DNA of 64,000 bases from an uncultured Granulosicoccaceae bacterium (GTDB taxonomy: Bacteria; Pseudomonadota; Gammaproteobacteria; Granulosicoccales; Granulosicoccaceae). Positions 36,132 to 45,893 of this stretch are shown piece after piece. The notes under the pieces are model-generated. The model saw only the letters and a list, made by a program, of their open reading frames with translations. It was not told the DNA's origin and made no database searches. The stretch is taken from contig CALHNS010000014.1 in NCBI GenBank assembly GCA_938035125.1, positions 62,001 through 126,000 of the forward strand, in the 5' to 3' direction. Numbering within the stretch: position 1 is the first letter of the stretch; the number at the start of each line of letters is the position of its first letter. A program made the position numbers and the translations under genes.

Positions 36132-36727
36132 GATTGCACTCTTTTTTCTCGATAAGTGTCGATGGCGTTTTTAGCCGCTAGCATCAAACCTAGTGTAATA
36201 AACGCACCAGGTGGCAACAAGGCTATCAACAAGGTTGTACCTAGCCATTCCCGAATTGCTCCTAGCGTTATCAAAACGACGGCAAATCCTGCGCCCATGA
36301 TAAGTGCATCCAGTAATGCATCGCTTACTGAATGATGGCGAGCGTACACTTCTGCGCGACCTAAAATAAGGCAGTTCGTGACGATTAGGGGTAGAAAAAT
36401 TCCTAATGATCGATGCAAGGCTGGGGCGTAGGCCGCCATAAGTTGTTCAATAACGGTAACGGTGCCTGCAATAACCAACACCGACATGGGAATACGAACA
36501 CTGGTGATAATGTAATGGCGACACGCTGCAATTACTGTATTGGACACGCACAGTGTGAAAAGTGTTGCGGCTGCAAGCGCTGCGCCATTTATAACGCTGT
36601 TGCTCACCGCTAACAATGGGCATAGGCCCAATAACATCACAAGAGCTGGGTTTCTATCCCATAGCCCGTCTTGCCAGCGCTGCTTGCGCTGTTCGTGTTG
36701 AGATTGGCTAGGAGATTGATCGCTCAT
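36128..36727 (-). CDS. rnfE: Rnf electron transport complex subunit E
   Basis: 199-aa integral membrane subunit of the Rnf (Rsx) complex with about six helices. GLWDRNPALVMLLGLCPLLAVSNS at the start and NCLILGRAEVYA in the middle are typical. RnfE pairs with RnfA in the membrane and the pair coordinates an Fe-S cluster through conserved Cys (LGLCPLLA, TNCLILGRA). It overlaps both rnfG and the DUF1841 gene by 4 bp. Confidence 0.95.
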   Translation of the reverse strand: MSDQSPSQSQHEQRKQRWQDGLWDRNPALVMLLGLCPLLAVSNSVINGAALAAATLFTLCVSNTVIAACRHYIITSVRIPMSVLVIAGTVTVIEQLMAAYAPALHRSLGIFLPLIVTNCLILGRAEVYARHHSVSDALLDALIMGAGFAVVLITLGAIREWLGTTLLIALLPPGAFITLGLMLAAKNAIDTYREKRVQS

Positions 36728-37356
36728 CTACCCAGTGCCTTGTTTTCTATTGTTGCCTGAAATTGTTGTTGTAATAAGGCAAGGCCTTGAGTTTCGTGCC
36801 AATGCAATACTCGGTAAACCGCATTGACCACGGCTCTGGGTGTAATCGTTGCTCCGGTGAATTGATCGAAACTGCCGCCATCTTTTTTCACAGCCCATTG
36901 TTCCTTGGTTAGTGTGGTAAGTGATGCGTTATCAAAGTTTTTAATCCAGGAAGATTTAACTATTTCTATGTCATCTCCCAGTCCTGGGGTTTCTTTATGG
37001 CTAATAACCCGAACGCCAAGTAATGAATGATTGTCGTGAATGGCAATGAGCAGAGCAATGTCACCTGTGTACCCATCGGGTGCGATTGCCGTGACGACAC
37101 TGCCATTCCATTTTGCATCTTTAACAATAGGGTACACGCGCAAAGCAGTGACGCTGCCTAAAGCTGAATGCTGGAAATCAAACGCATGAGTAATCATTTT
37201 CTCATCGTGCAGCGACGGAGGAACGATTTCATTTAAGCTTTGTTGAATCCATTGTTCATTGGCGCGCTCTATGGGGGCAGACGTTAACCAAGCCACAACG
37301 CTTACAATGAATACGGTTGTTAGTGCAATCACTGCCAGTCGTATGCCTGCGTTCAC
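36724..37356 (-). CDS. rnfG: Rnf electron transport complex subunit G
   Basis: 210 aa with one N-terminal membrane helix and a periplasmic FMN-binding domain. The covalent flavin attachment site is the Thr in FTGATITPRAV. ETPGLGDDIE earlier is also conserved. It transfers electrons within the ion-translocating Rnf complex. Overlaps rnfD and rnfE by 4 bp each. Confidence 0.95.
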   Translation of the reverse strand: MNAGIRLAVIALTTVFIVSVVAWLTSAPIERANEQWIQQSLNEIVPPSLHDEKMITHAFDFQHSALGSVTALRVYPIVKDAKWNGSVVTAIAPDGYTGDIALLIAIHDNHSLLGVRVISHKETPGLGDDIEIVKSSWIKNFDNASLTTLTKEQWAVKKDGGSFDQFTGATITPRAVVNAVYRVLHWHETQGLALLQQQFQATIENKALGR

Positions 37357-38285
37357 GGCTTAGTTTCCAATACAAAGCATCGATCTAGCAAAGGCACGGC
37401 GCAATTCATAAGCAGCACAGCGAATGCGATACCTTCAGGATAATTAGAGAAGCTCCGCAGGGCAACGGTTATGAAACCTATACCTGCACCGTATAAAAGC
37501 CTTGCCTTTAAGCTGCTTGGGGCGGTAACTGGGTCTGTTGCAATAAAAAAAGCACCCAACATCATCGCACCCGATAAAAGCATGGACGAGGGCGGTAACG
37601 TGTGTTGAGGGAATGCCCAATAGTGTAAGCCGTGCGCCACTGCTGCGCTAAGTAGCATGGCTATGGGTATGTGCCATCGAATGATACCGCGTGCTAACAA
37701 ATAAAGCCCACCGAATAACCACGCAACATTAATTGCGTTCCATGGCCACGGTGATAGGGTGTGTTCGTATACCGATAACCCTTGTCGTTCTAAGTCGCGT
37801 AAACGATCAAGTACCGTGGCTTGCGTTATGGAGTCCCATGCGTTTGCCGCTTGTGAAAATTCAGTGGGGCTAATCCAAGCGGTCATGGTTTTTGGAAAAC
37901 TGATGAGTAGTACGGCGTAGCCCACCATGGCAGGATTAAAAGGGTTTTGACCCAAGCCACCAAATACGTGTTTGCCAAGTAAGCTCATGCTGGCTGCGCC
38001 AATAATAAGTTCAAACAGAGGCAGCCCTGGCGGCAGGCAAAGCCCAAGTAGCCAAGCGGCTAACAGCATCGAGCCGTCTAGTATTGCAGGCGTTGCTGGG
38101 CGTTGCCTGAGCATCTGCACGAAGGCTTCGCAGGCCACAGAAACCAACATAATGACTGAAATGTTGACGATGATTCCAGCACCGAACCAATACACCATCA
38201 AGACGGTGCCGGGTATCAATGCCAACATGACGTTCATCATGATGTTACCGGTACTTCGGGTTGGCAATGAAAAGGCGTTGTTCAT
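37353..38285 (-). CDS. rnfD: Rnf electron transport complex subunit D
   Basis: 310-aa membrane subunit, related to NqrB, with about nine helices. GLGQNPFNPAMVGYAVLLISFP and FIATDPVTAPSS are family signatures; the Thr of the latter region attaches FMN. Slightly shorter than E. coli RsxD (352). Gene order and 4-bp overlaps place it in the rnf operon. Confidence 0.95.
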   Translation of the reverse strand: MNNAFSLPTRSTGNIMMNVMLALIPGTVLMVYWFGAGIIVNISVIMLVSVACEAFVQMLRQRPATPAILDGSMLLAAWLLGLCLPPGLPLFELIIGAASMSLLGKHVFGGLGQNPFNPAMVGYAVLLISFPKTMTAWISPTEFSQAANAWDSITQATVLDRLRDLERQGLSVYEHTLSPWPWNAINVAWLFGGLYLLARGIIRWHIPIAMLLSAAVAHGLHYWAFPQHTLPPSSMLLSGAMMLGAFFIATDPVTAPSSLKARLLYGAGIGFITVALRSFSNYPEGIAFAVLLMNCAVPLLDRCFVLETKP

Positions 38286-39793
38286 GAGGAGGGGCGCTTG
38301 TTTTTTACGCGTTCAAGCGCAGCTTTTATATCTATTGCTGATTGACTGCGCTGTGCAGCTACTTTGCGTCGCTGTGCATCGGCCTTGGCCTTATCAAGGG
38401 CGCGCTGTTGTTCTCTTGTGTTGTGTTTCTCCGATCGAGCTTTTGCCATTACGGCATTTTGTTCCGCTGCGCGTTGGTGTTTGAGTTCATCCTTACCGTG
38501 CTGGAACCACGATGTTAATGGAATGTTTGCTGGGCACACTAAATCGCAACACCCGCATAAAATACAGTTGTCTAATGCATATCGTTGAGCGGTGTCCGTG
38601 TCTTGTGCTGATACGGCTGAATACAGTTCTTGTGGAAGTAGGTTAACTGGGCACACGGTTGCGCAATCTGTGCAGCGAATGCAAGCAGATTGCGGTTTTT
38701 TTATAGGCATAGCGCCCACCAACAATGCGTTGCTTGTAGCCATAACAGGGGTGGAATCATTTGTTTGAGTAAAGCCGCTTAGCGGTCCACCAACCGATAC
38801 GCTAGCTCGGTTTTCATTCAGTGATTTTGCAATGAATGGATTTACGGAGGCGGCAAATTGCACTGTTGAATCGATGGGCGTGCCAAAGCGCACTTGTAAA
38901 TTCACGCTGTGTTTTAAATCTTGAGTGGTCACTGAAAGAATTCTTTGTGCTGAAAATAGGCCTTTCCATGCTTGGTGAATAGCGAGCACTGTGGCCACAT
39001 TAATGCACAGAACGCCAAACTTTGCCGCTGGTTGCCCTTGCGTTAGTTGAATGCCGGTAAGTCGTTGCACCAACGTGCTTTCAGCACCACTAGGGTAGAT
39101 GGCTGATAAGGGAGCCAGCTGCATAGTGCTTTGCTGTGCAAGAAGCGCTTGCGTGAGTTTTTCAATGGCTGTCGTTTTATCGTCTTCAATGGCCAGTAAA
39201 GCGTTGCTAACATTTAACCACTTACAAAGTGCATCACAGGCTTCAATGACAGCAACTGAGTGATTTTGTATTAACGCATCATCGCAATTTATGCCAGGTT
39301 CGCACTCCACCGCGTTAACGATAAGTGTGGGTGCGTTGTGTTCCATTACTCGTTGAATTTTTTTAGCCGTATTGAACCCAGCCCCTCCTAAACCATGCAC
39401 GCTGCAACGTTCAATGCGTTGCAGTTTTTCCTCAGCGCTGTCATCACACAACGTAATGTTTGGCAGCGTTAAAAAATCATCTTGGCCATCGGCGGCTAAC
39501 GTTAAAGTTTTTACTTTGGTGAGCGACGGGTGTGGCCAAGTGTGGTGGGTAAGCTGGGTGATTGTGCCTGAGGTAGGCGCAATAACTCCCGATGCAATGA
39601 GTTCTCCACCCATTACTTTGTCACCTACGGATACGTTGGGTTGAAGCACATCTCTTTGATAATTAACTAAGGGTAGGTAGTAATGCGTTTGCAGCGGCAT
39701 TGCATGAAGAGTTGAATCTATGTGTGCGCCGCTGGGTGTTTGCAGTGCAAGCCCTCCAGGTAAATCTTGAATAGATTCCTTAATCATGAGCAC
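38282..39793 (-). CDS. rnfC: Rnf electron transport complex subunit C
   Basis: 503 aa, peripheral NADH-oxidising subunit. It has an N-terminal barrel-sandwich region, the glycine loop GLGGAGFNTAKKI that binds FMN/NADH, a SLBB-type segment, and two 4Fe-4S motifs, CIRCTDCATVCPVNLLP and CILCGCCDLVCPANIP. A lysine/alanine/arginine-rich tail follows; it is much shorter than the repetitive tail of E. coli RsxC (740 aa). Overlaps rnfB by 14 bp. Confidence 0.95.
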   Translation of the reverse strand: MLMIKESIQDLPGGLALQTPSGAHIDSTLHAMPLQTHYYLPLVNYQRDVLQPNVSVGDKVMGGELIASGVIAPTSGTITQLTHHTWPHPSLTKVKTLTLAADGQDDFLTLPNITLCDDSAEEKLQRIERCSVHGLGGAGFNTAKKIQRVMEHNAPTLIVNAVECEPGINCDDALIQNHSVAVIEACDALCKWLNVSNALLAIEDDKTTAIEKLTQALLAQQSTMQLAPLSAIYPSGAESTLVQRLTGIQLTQGQPAAKFGVLCINVATVLAIHQAWKGLFSAQRILSVTTQDLKHSVNLQVRFGTPIDSTVQFAASVNPFIAKSLNENRASVSVGGPLSGFTQTNDSTPVMATSNALLVGAMPIKKPQSACIRCTDCATVCPVNLLPQELYSAVSAQDTDTAQRYALDNCILCGCCDLVCPANIPLTSWFQHGKDELKHQRAAEQNAVMAKARSEKHNTREQQRALDKAKADAQRRKVAAQRSQSAIDIKAALERVKNKRPSS

Positions 39794-40322
39794 GCGCAGG
39801 TTTTGGATAACGCCATTGGCTAACCTCAGGCTTTGCCGGCACTAAGCTAATGCAGTCAACCGGGCACGGTTCGATACACAGCTCGCAGCCGGTGCAATCC
39901 TCTGCAATCACGGTGTGCATGAGTTTGGTGCTGCCAATGATGGCATCTACTGGGCATGGCGGAATGCATAAGGTGCACCCAATGCAAGCGGCTTCGTCTA
40001 TAAAAGCCACTTGAGGTTCTTTATGAGTTCCATAATCAACATTCAACGCAACAACAGGTACACCTAAAACTTCTGCTAATGCCTCAATTGTGGAATCACC
40101 CCCTGGAGGGCATTGGTTGATATTTGCTTGTCCTGTGGCAATTGCTTCAGCGTAGGGCCTGCAACCTGGAAAATTGCATTGAGCACATTGAGTTTGTGGC
40201 AAGCAGTCGTTGATGCGCTCAACTAATACATCGGATTGATTTCCGCTGGCGCTTAAGCGAGAGAATCCGTAGCCAATTCCTGTGCACAGAAGAGCCAATC
40301 CAATTAAGGTTAACCACAACAC
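39780..40322 (-). CDS. rnfB: Rnf electron transport complex subunit B
   Basis: A 180-aa ferredoxin-like subunit with an N-terminal membrane helix. It carries a CxxCxxxxC-type motif in CAQCNFPGCRPYAEAI and two 4Fe-4S clusters, CIGCTLCIPPCPVDAI and CTGCELCIEPCPVDC. It relays electrons between the RnfC side and the membrane subunits. It starts 1 bp after rnfA. Confidence 0.96.
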   Translation of the reverse strand: MLWLTLIGLALLCTGIGYGFSRLSASGNQSDVLVERINDCLPQTQCAQCNFPGCRPYAEAIATGQANINQCPPGGDSTIEALAEVLGVPVVALNVDYGTHKEPQVAFIDEAACIGCTLCIPPCPVDAIIGSTKLMHTVIAEDCTGCELCIEPCPVDCISLVPAKPEVSQWRYPKPARAHD

Positions 40323-40323
40323 A

Positions 40324-40899
40324 TCAAGTTACCCCCGCAAAACCCATGAAAGCAAGAGACATGATGCCCGCCGTTATAAATGCGATTGCGGCACCTTGAA
40401 AGGGTTTGGGAATGTCGGCACGTTCTAGTCGTTCACGCATGGCCGCAAACAACACCAGCACTAAGGTGAATCCGATGGCTGCTCCAAAGCCTTGCAATAA
40501 AGCCACTAACAAGGTGCTTTGATGCTGTGTGGCCAGTAATGCCACCGCCAGCACGGCACAGTTAGTGGTGATTAAGGGTAAGTACAAGCCCAGCACTTGA
40601 TGGAGTAGCGGGCTGTGGCGCCTCATCACTAGTTCGGTAAATTGCACAACGACAGCGATGATAAAGATGAAACCAATGATTCGAAGGTATTCCAAATCAA
40701 GTGGCATTAATACATATGTTTGTAGTAAATGACTTAAAGCGGCGGCAAGTGTTAATACAAAGGTAGTGGCAACTCCTAAACCTAGCGCATTAATGACTCG
40801 GTTCGATACACCCATAAACGGGCATAGGCCAAGAAACTGCACCAGTACGAAATTATTAACAAATACCGCACTGATCAGTATCAGTAGCCACTCACTCAT
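40324..40899 (-). CDS. rnfA: Rnf electron transport complex subunit A
   Basis: 191-aa membrane subunit with six helices. [20 protein letters not shown] and [12 protein letters not shown] contain the conserved Cys residues that, with RnfE, bind an Fe-S cluster in the membrane. It is the first rnf gene and starts 3 bp downstream of the metG stop, so metG and rnfABCDGE appear to share a transcript. Confidence 0.96.
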   Translation of the reverse strand: MSEWLLILISAVFVNNFVLVQFLGLCPFMGVSNRVINALGLGVATTFVLTLAAALSHLLQTYVLMPLDLEYLRIIGFIFIIAVVVQFTELVMRRHSPLLHQVLGLYLPLITTNCAVLAVALLATQHQSTLLVALLQGFGAAIGFTLVLVLFAAMRERLERADIPKPFQGAAIAFITAGIMSLAFMGFAGVT

Positions 40900-40902
40900 G
40901 TG

Positions 40903-42936
40903 TTACTTAACACGCATGCCTGGGGTTGCACCCTCATCAGGCGATAAAATGTATAAGTCAGAACCGCCTGGGCCTGCTGCTAATACCATGCCTTCAGATA
41001 AACCAAATCGCATCTTGCGTGGTTTTAAGTTTGCAATCATAACGGTGTGTCGGCCAATTAAATCCTCTGGCTTATAGGCTGACTTAATGCCTGCGAACAC
41101 GTTGCGTTGCTCTAAGCCGATGTCTAAAGTTAATTGCAATAGTTTATCGGCACCCTCAACCGGTTGTGCATCAACGATGCACGCGATACGAAAATCCAGT
41201 TTCGAAAAATCATCGATTTCAATGGTGTCCATGATGGGAGGGATGTCTTGTGTTGATGCTGCTTGGCTTGCTGGGGCCGCAGCTTCTGGCCCTGCGCTTT
41301 CTTTGGTTGCCTCTAACACCGCTTGCACTTGTTTGTCTTCTACGCGCATCATCATTGGTTTGTACGCATTAATACTGTGATTCACCAAGGGAGATTTTAA
41401 AGATTCAAGAGTCAGCTTGGTATTTAAAAATTTTTCCGTTTTTGTTGCTAATTCAGGTAGAACTGGTGATAAGAACGTAATGATCAGTCGGTAATAATTT
41501 AAGCTAACCGTGCAAATATCTTGCACCGCCTGCTGCTGATCGTCTTGTTTGATTTTCACCCACGGCTCAGCATCGTTAATGTACGTATTGGCGTGTTCTG
41601 CAAGTAACATAATTTCGCGCATAGCTTTGCCGAATTCACGTTGCTCGTAATAATCTAAAATAATTTGCTGGGTGCTGATCATTTGATCGTAGTTATTCTG
41701 TTCAGCCGCTGGGTAGTCTGTTGACAATTTCCCATCAAATTTCTTAGTAATAAAGCCTGCACAGCGGCTAGCGATATTCACCACCTTGCCCACAAGATCA
41801 GAATTCACACGAGTGATGAAGTCTTCTAGGTTTAAGTTTAAGTCGGTAACTGAATCGTTTAGTTTTGCCGCATAGTAGTAGCGTAAATACTCAGGGCTCA
41901 TGTGATCAAGCCAAGTGCGCGCAGTAATGGATGTGCCGCGAGACTTCGACATTTTGGCACCATCTACGGTTAAAAAGCCGTGGCAAAAAACACCGTTTGG
42001 TTTTCTAAAGCCTGCGTTTTCTAGCATAGCTGGCCAGAATAAGCAGTGGAAGTTAGCAATGTCTTTACCGATGAAGTGATACACCTCATGATCGCTATCA
42101 GGTTTCCATGTGTCTAAGTAATCAAAGCCTTCTTTGTCACCTAAATGTTTGTGGGCGGCGATATAACCAATAGGTGCATCAAGCCATACATAAAAATATT
42201 TACCCGGTGCATTAGGAATTTCAAATCCGAAGTAAGGGGCGTTGCGAGAGATATCCCAATCTTGTAAGCCACTGTCTAACCACTCTTTGAGTTTGTTGGC
42301 CACTTCATTTTGTAAAGTGCCACTGGTTGTCCATGCTTTTAGCATGTCGCCGAATTTACTCAGTGCGAAAAAATACTGTTCTGAGTCTTTTAAGACAGGT
42401 GTTTTACCGGACACTTGGCTGATGGGGTTTTTCAGTTCAGTAGCATCGTAGGTGGCGCTGCATTTTTCACAGTTGTCGCCGTATTGGTCTGCGCTGTTGC
42501 AGTTTGGGCATTCGCCTTTTACGTAGCGATCTGGCAGGAACATGCTCTCCTGCTCATCAAACAATTGTTTGATGGTGCGCTTTACGATGTGACCGCCATC
42601 GTTCAAGCGGTTATAAATTAACGTGGCTAGCTCTCGATTCTCTTCAGAGTGGGTGGTGTGGAAAACGTTGGGGCTGAGTAGAAAGTCTTGAATGTCGGCT
42701 TCGTGGCTTGCTTTTACCTTCTCGATAAGTGCTTCGGGTGAAATCCCTTCAGCCTGCGCTCGAAGCATAATAGGGGTGCCATGAGCATCATCTGCCCATA
42801 CCCAAGTACAGTGATTGCCAGCTAGGCGCTGGTAGCGCACCCAAATATCGGTTTGGATGTGCTCCAGAAGGTGACCAATATGCAGCGGGCCGTTCGCGTA
42901 TGGCAAGGCGGCGGTCACAAGAATCTGTCGAGTCAT
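40903..42936 (-). CDS. metG: Methionyl-tRNA synthetase
   Basis: 677 aa, identical in length to the E. coli enzyme. HIGH motif [17 protein letters not shown] loop, zinc-knuckle cysteines ([17 protein letters not shown]) and the C-terminal EMAP-like tRNA-binding/dimerisation domain ([20 protein letters not shown]) are all present. It charges initiator and elongator tRNA-Met. Divergent from apbC with a ~70-bp promoter gap, as in many gammaproteobacteria. Confidence 0.97.
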   Translation of the reverse strand: MTRQILVTAALPYANGPLHIGHLLEHIQTDIWVRYQRLAGNHCTWVWADDAHGTPIMLRAQAEGISPEALIEKVKASHEADIQDFLLSPNVFHTTHSEENRELATLIYNRLNDGGHIVKRTIKQLFDEQESMFLPDRYVKGECPNCNSADQYGDNCEKCSATYDATELKNPISQVSGKTPVLKDSEQYFFALSKFGDMLKAWTTSGTLQNEVANKLKEWLDSGLQDWDISRNAPYFGFEIPNAPGKYFYVWLDAPIGYIAAHKHLGDKEGFDYLDTWKPDSDHEVYHFIGKDIANFHCLFWPAMLENAGFRKPNGVFCHGFLTVDGAKMSKSRGTSITARTWLDHMSPEYLRYYYAAKLNDSVTDLNLNLEDFITRVNSDLVGKVVNIASRCAGFITKKFDGKLSTDYPAAEQNNYDQMISTQQIILDYYEQREFGKAMREIMLLAEHANTYINDAEPWVKIKQDDQQQAVQDICTVSLNYYRLIITFLSPVLPELATKTEKFLNTKLTLESLKSPLVNHSINAYKPMMMRVEDKQVQAVLEATKESAGPEAAAPASQAASTQDIPPIMDTIEIDDFSKLDFRIACIVDAQPVEGADKLLQLTLDIGLEQRNVFAGIKSAYKPEDLIGRHTVMIANLKPRKMRFGLSEGMVLAAGPGGSDLYILSPDEGATPGMRVK

Positions 42937-43008
42937 TGCTCTTCGGTGTATAGTTTGCGGTTCGCCTTACAGTCTAACAGCCTGCCCTACTGCGAGCCAC
43001 GAAACACC

Positions 43009-44106
43009 ATGTCTGAACTGTCCAAGGACCGAGTCGAGTCCATTGTTAATAGCTTTGTCGATCCACATTTAGAGCTCACCTTCGGTGAGGCCAATGTGGT
43101 GAATTCTGTGGATGTGAATGGCAACGAGGCCATTGTGTCTCTGACGCTTCCGTATCCTGCTGAAAAATATCAGGTGTCTTTGCAGCGGCAATTGCAAGAT
43201 GCGATCGCTTCGGGCTGTGAAAACGATGCGACTCAGCTCTCATTATCGGTGAACACCAAAATCATTGCGCATTCGGTGCAACAAGGGGTTAAACGCTTAG
43301 AGCGCGTAAAAAATATCATTGCCGTGGCTTCGGGAAAAGGCGGTGTGGGCAAAAGTACGACGTCGGTGAACTTGGCGCTCTCGCTGGCTGCAGAAGGCGC
43401 ATCCGTAGGCTTACTAGATGCCGATATCTACGGCCCCAGCCAGCCTCGTATGATGGGGCTATCTGGCCAGCCTGAAAGTTCGGATGGCAAAACCATCGAG
43501 CCGATGGAAAACTACGGCGTGCAAACCATGTCGATCGGTTTCTTAATCGAAGAAGATACGCCAATGGTATGGCGTGGCCCGATGGTGACGCAGGCATTAG
43601 AGCAATTGCTTAACGACACCAACTGGCGCGACCTAGATTATCTGTTGATTGATTTACCCCCAGGTACCGGCGATACACAGCTGACACTTGCCCAAAAAGT
43701 GCCCGTCAGTGGGGCCATTATCGTTACCACCCCACAAGATATTGCGTTGTTGGATGCTCGCAAGGGCTTGAAAATGTTTGAAAAGGTTTCTGTGCCTATC
43801 TTGGGAATTGTGGAGAATATGTCCACCCATATTTGCAGTTCTTGCGGTCACGAAGAGCACATCTTTGGCTCCGGTGGTGGTTCTAAGATGGCCGAAGAGG
43901 CTAGTGTGAATCTATTGGGCGCGTTGCCATTAGAGATGGGCATTCGTCTGCAGGCTGACAGTGGAAAGCCCACCGTGGTGGCAGAGCCAGACAGCCGGAC
44001 TTCCGATATTTACAGAGAAATCGCTCGTAAAGCGGCAGCGCGTTTATCTCGACAAGCCAAAGATTATTCGGATAAATTTCCGAAAATAGTTATTCAAAAC
44101 ACCTAA
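43009..44106 (+). CDS. apbC: Fe-S cluster carrier ATPase ApbC/Mrp
   Basis: 365 aa from ATG 43009 (MSELSKDRVES); the track start lies inside metG and is rejected. There is an N-terminal MIP18-like domain, then a deviant Walker A P-loop IAVASGKGGVGKSTTSVN, Walker B LLIDLPPGTGD and the Fe-S binding CxxC in CSSCGHEEHIFG. It delivers Fe-S clusters to apo-proteins, which suits the adjacent cluster-rich Rnf operon, although it is widely conserved. Confidence 0.96.
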   Translation: MSELSKDRVESIVNSFVDPHLELTFGEANVVNSVDVNGNEAIVSLTLPYPAEKYQVSLQRQLQDAIASGCENDATQLSLSVNTKIIAHSVQQGVKRLERVKNIIAVASGKGGVGKSTTSVNLALSLAAEGASVGLLDADIYGPSQPRMMGLSGQPESSDGKTIEPMENYGVQTMSIGFLIEEDTPMVWRGPMVTQALEQLLNDTNWRDLDYLLIDLPPGTGDTQLTLAQKVPVSGAIIVTTPQDIALLDARKGLKMFEKVSVPILGIVENMSTHICSSCGHEEHIFGSGGGSKMAEEASVNLLGALPLEMGIRLQADSGKPTVVAEPDSRTSDIYREIARKAAARLSRQAKDYSDKFPKIVIQNT

Positions 44107-44128
44107 ACAGCGACAAAGAAAAAGTTAA

Positions 44129-44698
44129 ATGAGCATTAAGTCCGATAAGTGGATTCGGCGCATGGCGGACAGCACCGGCATGATTGAGCCGTTTGAAGCG
44201 GGCCAAGTTCGCGTTGATTCAAGCAATGAACGAATCGTCTCCTATGGCACCTCAAGCTACGGCTACGATGTTCGCTGCGCCGATGAATTTAAGATATTCA
44301 CCAATATCAATCACGCCGTGGTCGATCCCAAAGCATTCGACCCAGATAGCTTTGTCGATCTAAAATCGGATACCTGCATCATTCCCCCTAATTCGTTTGC
44401 TTTGGCCCGCACGGTGGAATACTTTCGAATTCCTCGAAATGTACTCACGGTGTGTTTGGGCAAGAGCACCTACGCTCGCTGTGGAATTATCGTCAATGTA
44501 ACGCCACTGGAACCCGAATGGGAAGGGCATGTGACGTTGGAATTTTCTAACACCACCCCGCTGCCTGCCAAAATTTACGCTAACGAAGGCGTCGCTCAGA
44601 TGTTGTTCTTCGAAAGTGATGAAGTGTGCGACACCTCCTATCGCGATCGTGGCGGTAAGTATCAGGGTCAAACGGGCGTTACACTGCCGAAAACCTGA
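44129..44698 (+). CDS. dcd: dCTP deaminase
   Basis: 189 aa. It converts dCTP to dUTP for thymidylate synthesis. Family motifs are [13 protein letters not shown], the catalytic Glu region [15 protein letters not shown] and the C-terminal [12 protein letters not shown]. Length fits (E. coli 193). It starts 22 bp after apbC. Confidence 0.96.
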   Translation: MSIKSDKWIRRMADSTGMIEPFEAGQVRVDSSNERIVSYGTSSYGYDVRCADEFKIFTNINHAVVDPKAFDPDSFVDLKSDTCIIPPNSFALARTVEYFRIPRNVLTVCLGKSTYARCGIIVNVTPLEPEWEGHVTLEFSNTTPLPAKIYANEGVAQMLFFESDEVCDTSYRDRGGKYQGQTGVTLPKT

Positions 44699-44724
44699 TG
44701 AATCAGTATTATCTTTTTACGACA

Positions 44725-44740
44725 TCTATCATATGATAGA
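44725..44740. promoter_or_regulatory. 16-bp perfect palindrome TCTATCATATGATAGA upstream of rppH
   Basis: A perfect palindrome in the dcd-rppH gap. Its right half contains the ATG of a 21-codon ORF that starts MIDK like RppH. It could be an operator; no cognate regulator can be named. Confidence 0.5.
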
Positions 44741-44799
44741 CAAATCCGATTTGCGGATAGGCCCGAAATTTGGAAAGATAGGGTCAGTGATTATTTAGA
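44734..44799 (+). CDS. Possible 21-codon leader ORF upstream of rppH
   Basis: ATG to TAG encodes [21 protein letters not shown]. Its first 12 bases (ATGATAGACAAA) are identical to the start of rppH at 44808, which begins MIDKDGF. It ends 8 bp before the rppH ATG. There is no strong ribosome site, because the palindrome sits there. It may be a short duplication relic or a leader peptide; coding status is unproven. Confidence 0.3.
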
Positions 44800-44807
44800 G
44801 GTGCCAC

Positions 44808-45284
44808 ATGATAGACAAAGACGGTTTTCGTCTGAATGTGGGCATTATTCTCAGTAACGATTCCGGTCAGGTGTTTTGGGCAAGGCGTGTTGGTCAAAAT
44901 GCGTGGCAGTTTCCTCAGGGCGGAATCGATGACAAAGAAACAGTGGAAGATGCCATGTTTCGAGAGCTTCGGGAAGAAACCGGGCTAGAAAGACGGCATG
45001 TGAAAGTGTTGGGGTGTACCGAAGATTGGCTGAAGTACAGACTGCCTAAGCGTTACGTGCGCAAGAACCAAACGCCCACGTGCATAGGTCAGAAGCAAAT
45101 TTGGTACATGTTGAGAATGGTGGCCGACGAGCAGGCTTTCGATCTGGCGAGTTGCGATAAGCCAGAGTTCGATCACTGGCAATGGGTGGATTACTGGGAG
45201 CCATCGAAGCAAGTGATATTTTTTAAGCGTAAGGTGTATAAAAAGGCCTTATCAGAGCTAGAACCCCTACTAAGGCTTGCCTAA
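44808..45284 (+). CDS. rppH: RNA pyrophosphohydrolase RppH (Nudix)
   Basis: 158 aa Nudix hydrolase that removes pyrophosphate from 5' ends of mRNA and so triggers decay. The Nudix box is complete: [24 protein letters not shown]-terminal [21 protein letters not shown] and the WQFPQGG lead-in are RppH-like. Its stop codon lies in the loop of a terminator hairpin. Confidence 0.95.
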   Translation: MIDKDGFRLNVGIILSNDSGQVFWARRVGQNAWQFPQGGIDDKETVEDAMFRELREETGLERRHVKVLGCTEDWLKYRLPKRYVRKNQTPTCIGQKQIWYMLRMVADEQAFDLASCDKPEFDHWQWVDYWEPSKQVIFFKRKVYKKALSELEPLLRLA

Positions 45285-45300
45285 CCGCAAGCTTTAGTAG
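45267..45300. terminator. Bidirectional terminator overlapping the end of rppH
   Basis: The arms CTACTAAGGCTTGC and GCAAGCTTTAGTAG form a 14-bp stem with one G-U pair and a 6-nt loop that contains the rppH stop codon. It ends directly at the convergent hemJ stop, so it can serve both genes. The T-run is short. Confidence 0.75.
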
Positions 45301-45301
45301 T

Positions 45302-45721
45302 TTATAGGGGCCTCACAATAACTAAAACAACGATCCCCACCAACATCAATACCGGCACTTCGTTGAACCATCGATACCAAACGTGGCTGCGGTTGTTGGC
45401 ATCGTTTTTAAACGTCTGCACCAATTTCCAACACCATAGGTGATAACCCATCAGGGCAGCGACCAGTAGCAGCTTGGCTAAGAACCAAGCCTGTTGAATA
45501 TAAACAGACAACCAGCCAAAAAGCAGCCAAAAGCCGAAAACGAGCGTCAGTATGGCCCCCATGGTGGCGATCGCGAAGAGTTTTCGCTCCATGACTTTGA
45601 AAGTGTCGATGGTGGCTGAGTCGGTGGCGCTAGCGTGGTAGACAAACAGTCTGGGGAGGTAAAACAACCCTGCAAACCACGTCACCATAAATATCACGTG
45701 TAAGGCTTTTACCCAAAGCAT
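45302..45721 (-). CDS. hemJ: Protoporphyrinogen oxidase HemJ (UPF0093/CopD-related)
   Basis: 139 aa from the internal ATG at 45721 (MLWVKALHVIFMVTWFAGL); the 63-residue track leader overlaps the promoter region and is rejected. Four membrane helices, with the conserved His in KALHVIF and in YHLWCWKLV, match HemJ, which oxidises protoporphyrinogen IX to protoporphyrin IX. HemJ and the related CopD fold are similar, but the size and N-terminal motif favour HemJ. HemH, the following enzyme, is at 12839. Confidence 0.85.
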   Translation of the reverse strand: MLWVKALHVIFMVTWFAGLFYLPRLFVYHASATDSATIDTFKVMERKLFAIATMGAILTLVFGFWLLFGWLSVYIQQAWFLAKLLLVAALMGYHLWCWKLVQTFKNDANNRSHVWYRWFNEVPVLMLVGIVVLVIVRPL

Positions 45722-45893
45722 GGCGAACCCGTTGTTGTGTTTATTGAAGTCGCTAGATGATACCTGTGCACGCCCGTAGAGTGAGCCACTGCACAGTTTT
45801 TGTGTGCACAGCGTGGCACTTCCTACAGCTTTTGGGACCGATGCCGACATTTTCACTGATTCAGTCGGTCTCGACAAAGTTGGAGCAGGTGGT

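Noticed and set aside
44616-44798. Track ORF of 60 aa overlapping the end of dcd
   Set aside because: Its first part is a shadow frame of dcd; only the last 21 codons, which start with their own ATG, are considered separately.
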